Shown piece by piece: positions 13,931 to 18,857 of a stretch of DNA of 18,857 nucleotides (position 1 is its first letter; each line of letters opens with the position of its first letter). Both the position numbers and the translations under genes were made by a program. Source of the DNA: Burkholderiales bacterium (GTDB lineage Bacteria > Pseudomonadota > Gammaproteobacteria > Burkholderiales > SG8-39); contig DAIDTN010000002.1 in NCBI GenBank assembly GCA_027457185.1, positions 1 to 18,857 on the forward strand, read 5' to 3'. The notes under the pieces were generated by a model. The model did not search any database. It was not told the DNA's origin and saw only the letters and a program-made list of their open reading frames with translations.

Positions 13931-15151
13931 CTAGACAAGAACCAATTTGGATTCTTCGCTCGGAGCCTCGCATAGCACGTTGGAGCCCAGACGGATTAAT
14001 GCTTCCCTGGCCTCGTTGAGTTTGAGGTCGATATCGTCGTCGCTCTGGTCAGGATCGTGATGGAACAGGTGCAGCCGCTTGACCTTCGCCCGCGCCGCCA
14101 GATCGGCCACCTCGCTCACGCAGGAGTGGCCCCAGTCGACCTTGGATGCATACTCGTGGTCGCGGTAGGTGGTGTCGGTGATGAGCAAGTCCGCACCGCC
14201 CACGAAGTTCGCCAGCCGCTCGACGTAGGTCGGGTCATAGCGCGGATCGGTGCGCAGATAGAGTTCGTTGTCCGTGATATAGCAGACCGAGCGGCCATGG
14301 CAGTTGAGCCGGTAGCCGAGGCAATAGCCGGGGTGCTTGAGCAATATCGTGTCAATCCGTACCGAGCCGAAATTCAGGGCCTCCTCGCGCAGGTCGCGAA
14401 ATACCAGCCGCGCGCCGAATTCCCGGATCGTGACCGGGAAATACACGCTCTCCATCTGCGCCGCGATCGCGCGCTCTATGGTCAGATCGCCCTGGTAGGG
14501 GCCGAACACCTCGATCTGGTTGCCGCGTGCATACAGCGGGCTGAAGAACGGGATGGTATTGATATGATCCCAGTGCGTGTGCGAGATGAATATCCGCGCC
14601 GACAGCCGCTGCAACTTGGTCGTCGCAAGGTGATCGGACAAGCGCTTGATGCCGGTGCCGCAGTCGAAAATGTACAGCGGCTCGCCGCTGATCTCCACGG
14701 TGACGCAGGGCGTATTGTCGCCATAGCGCAGCGAATCGGCTCCCGGCACCGGCAGCGTTCCGTGCACGCCCCAGTAGCTGACCGTCACTTTTTCCGAAAG
14801 GATCTCGGCGATCAGTCCTGGCAGTGTCTCGCGCTGGACCGGTTTGACGATGTAGCCGTCAGCGCCGAGTTCCTTGGCGCGGCGGCGGTCGAAATCGTAT
14901 GATTTCGATGAGCACATGATGATCTTGATCGCCGCCAGTTCCGCTCTGCTGCGGATCTCCCGGCACAGTTCGAAACCGTCCATTTCCGGCATGATGACGT
15001 CGCTGATGACGCAGTCGGGCCGATCGATGGGAATGTCGCGCAGCGCCTTTCGGCTGGACTCGTAGCAGGTCACGCTGTGCCCGCCCTCCTCCAGCACCGC
15101 CTTCATCAGTTGCAGGACGATCGGGTCATCGTCTACGATCAGAAACTTCAT
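13931..15151 (-). CDS. response regulator with metallo-beta-lactamase-fold output domain
   Basis: A 406-residue fusion. Residues 1-120 are a CheY-like receiver: acidic pocket D7-D9, phospho-acceptor Asp51 in ISDVIMPEMDG, Ser81 at the Thr/Ser switch position, and Lys103 in IVKPV. Residues about 122-400 are an MBL-fold hydrolase of the PhnP/RNase Z/phosphodiesterase branch. Metal motifs are SHTHWDH (H191, H193, D195, H196), LLKHPGYCLGYR, LLITDTTY, WGHSC and LFHHDPDQSDD, so both metal sites look intact. The domains follow with almost no linker. This implies phosphorylation-controlled hydrolysis rather than DNA binding; the substrate is unknown. No histidine kinase is in the window. It is divergent from the MCE transport operon. 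A weak GAG-type ribosome site precedes ATG 15151. Confidence 0.93.
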   Translation of the reverse strand: MKFLIVDDDPIVLQLMKAVLEEGGHSVTCYESSRKALRDIPIDRPDCVISDVIMPEMDGFELCREIRSRAELAAIKIIMCSSKSYDFDRRRAKELGADGYIVKPVQRETLPGLIAEILSEKVTVSYWGVHGTLPVPGADSLRYGDNTPCVTVEISGEPLYIFDCGTGIKRLSDHLATTKLQRLSARIFISHTHWDHINTIPFFSPLYARGNQIEVFGPYQGDLTIERAIAAQMESVYFPVTIREFGARLVFRDLREEALNFGSVRIDTILLKHPGYCLGYRLNCHGRSVCYITDNELYLRTDPRYDPTYVERLANFVGGADLLITDTTYRDHEYASKVDWGHSCVSEVADLAARAKVKRLHLFHHDPDQSDDDIDLKLNEAREALIRLGSNVLCEAPSEESKLVLV

Positions 15152-15285
15152 GGTCTTTTTCTCAGCTGTCGTTCAGCGCACCGGCATGGTTTCCGTCCAT
15201 GCTTCCGGCGCAATATTGCGTTTGAGCGGCATCGTACTACATGCACTGCCGGTACGGTAATCGCGTGCCGTAAGCGCCATTTGCA

Positions 15286-15314
15286 TTGATAAATCTGGAC
15301 AAAGCTGGTAGCTT
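15286..15314 (+). promoter_or_regulatory. candidate promoter for the MCE transport operon
   Basis: TTGATA (15286-15291) and TAGCTT (15309-15314) are separated by 17 bases in the 220-base divergent spacer. The -35 matches at five of six positions and the -10 only at three. AAGCT-GGT-AGCTT (15302-15314) is a small palindrome overlapping the -10 and could be an operator. The remaining spacer shows nothing else I can name. Confidence 0.28.
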
Positions 15315-15371
15315 GCCAGTCTGGCTCAGGGATAGGCGGTCGGGTCCGACGCCGCGACGACAAGCTAGCAT

Positions 15372-16517
15372 ATGCAACAGGCATCCGCGCCAACTGTTCT
15401 CGATCCGGAAGTTAGACAGGTCCGCGCGGCCGACGGCGCCGAGGCGCTGGCGCTGACGGGCGCATGGGACATCCGCGCGCTCGAATCGCGCGCCAGATCG
15501 CTCAATTCGCAGCTGCGGCAGCTGGCGCCCGATCCCGGCAGGCATTGGGACCTGTCTGGCATCCAACGCCTCGATCACATCGGCGCCCTGTTGATCTGGC
15601 AGGCATGGGGCAAGCACCGCCCGGCCCGGCTCGCGCTGGCGCACGCGCATGAGGTTTTTTTTTCCAACCTCGATTCTGCCGCGGCCGCCGCACCCGCCGC
15701 GCCGTTCGATCCATTGCGCCCGGTGCGCGCGCTGGGTGCTGCGGTGCTGCTCACCGCCGAGCATCTGCGCGGCATCGTGCAGCTGTTCGGGCAAATCCTG
15801 ATCGACTCGTTCGCGCTGATACGCCATCCCCTGCGCGGGCCGTGGCGCGAGATTTCCGCCAGCCTGTTCCGCGTCGGCGCGCAAGCACTGGGCATCACCG
15901 CCCTGGTGGGTTTTCTCATCGGAGTGGTGCTGTCCTATCTTTCGGCCGAGCAATTGAAGGCATTCGGCGCCAATATCTTCATCATTAACCTTCTCGGCAT
16001 GGGCATCATCCGCGAGCTCGGCCCGGTGATCGCCGCAGTGCTGGTGGCCGGGCGCTCGGGTTCGGCCATCACGGCGCAGCTCGGCGTGATGCGCGTCACC
16101 GAAGAGCTGGACGCGCTGTCGGTGATGGGCATTCCGCATACCGTGCGCCTGATCCTGCCCAAGATCGTCGCTCTGGCAATCGCCATGCCGCTTCTGATCC
16201 TGTGGACCTCGGGCGTCGCCCTGATAGGCGGCGCCCTCTCCGCCAACATGCAACTGGGCATCAGCGTGCATTCGTTCTTCATCGGTCTGCCTGCTGCCGT
16301 GCCGACGGTAAACCTCTGGCTGGCGATGGGCAAGGGCGTCGTGTTCGGCGCGCTGATCGCGCTGATCGCCTGCCATTTCGGCTTGCGCGTGCAGCCCAAT
16401 ACCGAGAGCCTGGGCATAGGCACCACCAACTCGGTGGTCACGTCGATCACTGCGGTGATCATCGCCGACGCCGTGTTCGCCGTAATTTTCTCCCACGTCG
16501 GCATATCCCTCTCATGA
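15372..16517 (+). CDS. MlaE-family ABC transporter permease with N-terminal STAS domain
   Basis: A 381-residue inner-membrane protein. Residues about 10-110 form a STAS domain (LALTGAWDIRALE, HWDLSGIQRLDHIGALLIWQAW), the part supplied by separate MlaB in E. coli. Residues about 135-381 are the MlaE permease: an interfacial helix region, then five or so membrane helices with the family stretches INLLGMGIIRELGPVIAAVLVAGR and GVMRVTEELDALSVMGI. The role is the membrane component of an MCE lipid transporter. The ATG at 15372 gives a normal N-terminus but a weak ribosome site. The stop overlaps the ATPase start by 4 bases (ATGA). It is the first gene of a four-gene operon. Confidence 0.93.
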   Translation: MQQASAPTVLDPEVRQVRAADGAEALALTGAWDIRALESRARSLNSQLRQLAPDPGRHWDLSGIQRLDHIGALLIWQAWGKHRPARLALAHAHEVFFSNLDSAAAAAPAAPFDPLRPVRALGAAVLLTAEHLRGIVQLFGQILIDSFALIRHPLRGPWREISASLFRVGAQALGITALVGFLIGVVLSYLSAEQLKAFGANIFIINLLGMGIIRELGPVIAAVLVAGRSGSAITAQLGVMRVTEELDALSVMGIPHTVRLILPKIVALAIAMPLLILWTSGVALIGGALSANMQLGISVHSFFIGLPAAVPTVNLWLAMGKGVVFGALIALIACHFGLRVQPNTESLGIGTTNSVVTSITAVIIADAVFAVIFSHVGISLS

Positions 16518-17305
16518 ACCCGGTGATCGAAGTCCAGGGCCTGTGGACGCAGTTTGGCGATCACGTGGTGCACAAGGACCTGAACCTCACCGTGATGCCG
16601 GGCGAGGTGGTGTCGCTGGTGGGCGGCTCGGGCAGCGGCAAGACCACGCTGATGCGGCAGATACTCGGCCTGGAGCAGCCGACGCGCGGCACGGTCAGGG
16701 TGTTCGGCATCCCGCTGCAGGGATCGAGCGCACAACTGCTGCACAAGATCCGCAAGCGCTGGGGCGTGCTGTTCCAGGAAGGCGCGCTCTACAGCGCGCT
16801 GTCGGTGTTCGACAACATCGCCCTGCCGCTGCGCGAACTGCGCGCCTTCGACGACGAATTTATCCGCGACATGGTGATGCTCAAACTCGATATGGTCGAT
16901 ATCGAGCGCCGCCACGCAGCGAAAATGCCGGCCGACCTCTCCGGCGGCATGATCAAGCGCATCGCGCTGGCGCGGGCGCTGGTGCTCGAGCCCGAACTGG
17001 TGTTTCTTGACGAGCCGACCGCGGGGCTCGATCCGGACCGCAGCGAGAGTTTCGTCAGGCTGATCCAGTCGCTGCACGCAACACTCAACCTGACGGTGGT
17101 AATGGTGACACACGATCTCGACACGCTGGTGTCGCTGTCGGACAAGATCGCCGTGCTGGCCGAGCAAAGGCTCATCGTCTACGGCACGCTGCGGGAAGCG
17201 ATCTCGGTACGGCATCCGTTCATACTCAACTTCTTTCTCGGCGAGCGCGGCTTGCGCGCGCTGTCGGCGGTGGGTGCTTCGGCTAAACTAGACGGCAGGC
17301 ATTAA
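16514..17305 (+). CDS. MlaF-like ABC transporter ATP-binding protein
   Basis: A 263-residue ATPase. Walker A is GGSGSGKTT (residues 37-45, Lys43), the ABC signature is LSGGM (142-146), Walker B is LVFLDEPT (Asp166, Glu167), and the switch His200 lies in VTHD. LFQEGALYSALSVFDNI is the Q-loop region typical of the Mla/Ttg2A group. It powers the STAS-MlaE permease. The frame is open further upstream, but the ATG at 16514 overlapping the permease stop gives the standard N-terminus MNPVIEVQGLW. The MCE gene follows eleven bases after its stop. Confidence 0.95.
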   Translation: MNPVIEVQGLWTQFGDHVVHKDLNLTVMPGEVVSLVGGSGSGKTTLMRQILGLEQPTRGTVRVFGIPLQGSSAQLLHKIRKRWGVLFQEGALYSALSVFDNIALPLRELRAFDDEFIRDMVMLKLDMVDIERRHAAKMPADLSGGMIKRIALARALVLEPELVFLDEPTAGLDPDRSESFVRLIQSLHATLNLTVVMVTHDLDTLVSLSDKIAVLAEQRLIVYGTLREAISVRHPFILNFFLGERGLRALSAVGASAKLDGRH

Positions 17306-17316
17306 GGGGGGTCATT

Positions 17317-18249
17317 ATGGAAAACCGCGCGCATGCCCTTGCGGCAGGCTTGTTCACCCTGGTTCTCGGAGCGGCGCTGGCGGCAGTGGGCATGTGGTTC
17401 AGCAAGGGCGACCTCAAGCTGATTCCCTACGCCCTGACCACCACCAGCGCGGTGACCGGGCTGAAGGTCGAGGCGCCGGTGCGCTATCGCGGCGTCGACG
17501 TGGGCAAGGTCGACGACATCAGCATCGACCCCGCCAACGGCGGCAGCGTGCAAATCCGGATCGGCGTGCGCGAAGGCACCCCGATTACCAGGAGCACCTA
17601 CGCGCAACTCGGTTACCAGGGCATCACCGGTCTGGCGTATGTGCTGCTGGGAGACGATGGCAGGTCCAAGGAAGCGCTCCAAAGCAGCCCGGGCGCGGTC
17701 GCGCTGATTCGCATGAAGCCATCGCTGATGGACCAAGGCGAAGTACTGTTCGGTACGTTTGTCGAGATCGCGGACGAGGTCAAACGCCTGCTCGACGACG
17801 AAAACCAGGGGCGCGTACGGCGCACGCTGGCGAACCTGGAGGAGGCGACGCAGCGCGCGAACGTCGCGGCGAAGAAGCTGGAACCCAGTCTGGAGGCCAT
17901 GCCCGGGTTGATCGCCGAGGCGAAAGGCGTGGCCGGCGACGCGCGCGCAAGCATGAAGAGGGCCGATCAGCTCATCGCCAGCGCCAACGGGCTCGCGCTC
18001 AAGCTGGACGCGCGCGTGGACACGCTCACACAAGCGGTCACCAGCGTGCAGGAGGTCGGCAACACGGCGCGCGCGGTGAATGATGAAACCATGCCGCGCG
18101 TGAATGTGCTCGTCGACGGACTGACCAAGGATACACACACTCTGGGTCGCGTCATCAATACCCTGGGCGAGCAGCCGCAGAGCCTCGTTTTTGGCACACC
18201 GCCGGGAGCACCCGGCCCGGGCGAGCCCGGCTTCACGGGAGGAAGATAA
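17317..18249 (+). CDS. MlaD-family MCE lipid-transport protein
   Basis: A 310-residue protein with an N-terminal inner-membrane anchor (about residues 8-28). A single MCE domain (about 38-115) contains VRYRGVDVGKVDDISID and YQGITGLAYVLL. A long helical periplasmic tail (about 145-290), rich in Ala, Glu and Lys, could form a coiled tunnel or reach across the periplasm. The last 20 residues are Gly/Pro-rich. It is longer than E. coli MlaD (about 180 residues) and lacks the multiple MCE repeats of PqiB or LetB. AAGGGGGG five bases before the ATG is a strong ribosome site. Its stop overlaps the next start by one base (TAATG). Confidence 0.93.
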   Translation: MENRAHALAAGLFTLVLGAALAAVGMWFSKGDLKLIPYALTTTSAVTGLKVEAPVRYRGVDVGKVDDISIDPANGGSVQIRIGVREGTPITRSTYAQLGYQGITGLAYVLLGDDGRSKEALQSSPGAVALIRMKPSLMDQGEVLFGTFVEIADEVKRLLDDENQGRVRRTLANLEEATQRANVAAKKLEPSLEAMPGLIAEAKGVAGDARASMKRADQLIASANGLALKLDARVDTLTQAVTSVQEVGNTARAVNDETMPRVNVLVDGLTKDTHTLGRVINTLGEQPQSLVFGTPPGAPGPGEPGFTGGR

Positions 18250-18848
18250 TGTCACGCGCCGCTTTGCTGCTGTTGTTCGCCCTGCTCTCCGGCTGCGCCA
18301 TCGGGCCGCAGGCGCGCCAAGGCATGGCCAACTATGACTTCGGCCTGCCGCGTACGGACAAGGACGCCAATCCGCGCCTGCGGCAGGATCTGGTCGTTGC
18401 CGAAGTCACCGCGCCGGCGTGGATGGACAATTCCGGCATCTATTACCGTCTGGCCTATCAGGATGAGATCCGGCCCCGGGCGTACGCCCTGAGCCATTGG
18501 GTGATGTCGCCGGCGGCGCTGCTCGGCCAGCGGCTGCGCGCGCGCATCGCGCGGGCGAGCAAGGCGGGGGTATTCGCGCCTGCCGATGGCGTGCGCGCCG
18601 AGTACACGCTACGGCTGGAACTGGAGGAATTCAGCCAGGTGTTCGATACCGCCAACAGCAGCCACGCCGTGTTGCGCCTGCGTGCGACCCTGATGCGCAA
18701 GCGCGACGTCGTGGCGCAGCAGGATTTCGATGTCGAACGCGCCGCCGCCACGCCCAACGCAGAAGGCGGAGTGCGCGCGCTGATCGCGGCCAGTGACGCC
18801 GCCGGCGAGAAGCTGATCGATTGGCTGGCTGCGAACATGAAGAAATAG
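18249..18848 (+). CDS. PqiC-like ABC-type transport auxiliary lipoprotein
   Basis: A 199-residue lipoprotein with signal MSRAALLLLFALLSGC (Cys16 modified). The mature part has YDFGLPR, LVVAEVTAPAWMDNSGIYYRLAYQDE and YALSHWVMSPAALLGQRLRARIA, matching the ABC_trans_aux/PqiC family (PF03886 by recall). Such proteins sit on the inner face of the outer membrane and dock the MCE protein there. GGAGGAAG precedes the ATG at 18249, which overlaps the MCE stop. It is the last operon gene seen; only nine bases of the window remain after its stop. Ala at +2 after the cysteine favours outer-membrane sorting. Confidence 0.93.
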   Translation: MSRAALLLLFALLSGCAIGPQARQGMANYDFGLPRTDKDANPRLRQDLVVAEVTAPAWMDNSGIYYRLAYQDEIRPRAYALSHWVMSPAALLGQRLRARIARASKAGVFAPADGVRAEYTLRLELEEFSQVFDTANSSHAVLRLRATLMRKRDVVAQQDFDVERAAATPNAEGGVRALIAASDAAGEKLIDWLAANMKK

Positions 18849-18857
18849 GCGGCCCCC

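Noticed and set aside
15237..17215. Two long minus-strand frames opposite the permease and ATPase genes
   Set aside because: Antisense shadows of an operon with complete Walker, signature and MlaE motifs.
17302..18255. 317-codon minus-strand frame opposite the MCE gene
   Set aside because: Antisense shadow of a gene with a strong ribosome site and a clear MCE domain.

Overview
The window is GC-rich chromosomal DNA from a Gram-negative bacterium, most likely a betaproteobacterium. The evidence is an outer-membrane assembly lipoprotein (BamC), two further lipoproteins, an MCE-type lipid transport operon, the order dapA-bamC-MBL hydrolase, and the base composition. I cannot name the genus. There are no insertion sequences, integrases, phage genes or CRISPR arrays; it reads as ordinary core chromosome with a few unusual points.

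Left part (1-6874): the N-terminal 707 codons of a fused 5-oxoprolinase run leftwards off the edge. A divergent region of about 240 bases holds a 44-codon ORF that looks like the two ends of a DUF1445 (putative hydro-lyase / D-glutamate-cyclase-related) gene joined after an internal deletion. An L-2-hydroxyglutarate oxidase-like flavoprotein and a bifunctional NAD(P)HX epimerase/dehydratase follow rightwards. A 385-base convergent spacer carries four successive hairpins. A membrane-anchored FMN/Fe-S glutamate synthase-like protein comes back on the minus strand. Three of these enzymes belong to classic metabolite-repair families (5-oxoproline, L-2-hydroxyglutarate, NAD(P)HX).

Middle part (6967-13590): a SlyD-like prolyl isomerase overlaps the end of a PrxQ/Bcp-type peroxiredoxin gene. 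Divergent to these are a DUF7931-like protein and a tiny Ala/Pro-rich lipoprotein closed by a strong intrinsic terminator. The minus strand then holds, read right to left, a coiled-coil secreted protein, a small membrane protein, a VOC-fold protein, a methyltransferase, dapA, bamC and a YycJ-like metallo-hydrolase. dapA and bamC overlap by 4 bases and the hydrolase follows bamC by 3 bases, so these three form an operon.

Right part (13786-18857): tRNA-Arg(CCU) with an encoded CCA lies downstream of a response regulator whose output domain is a metallo-beta-lactamase-fold hydrolase. Divergent from that gene is a tightly packed four-gene operon: STAS-MlaE permease, MlaF ATPase, MlaD/MCE protein and PqiC-like lipoprotein. 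It probably moves lipids between the inner and outer membranes.

Nothing here is clearly a new multi-gene system. The best leads are the receiver-MBL fusion, the hairpin array, the DUF1445 deletion scar beside 5-oxoprolinase, and the metabolite-repair neighbourhood.
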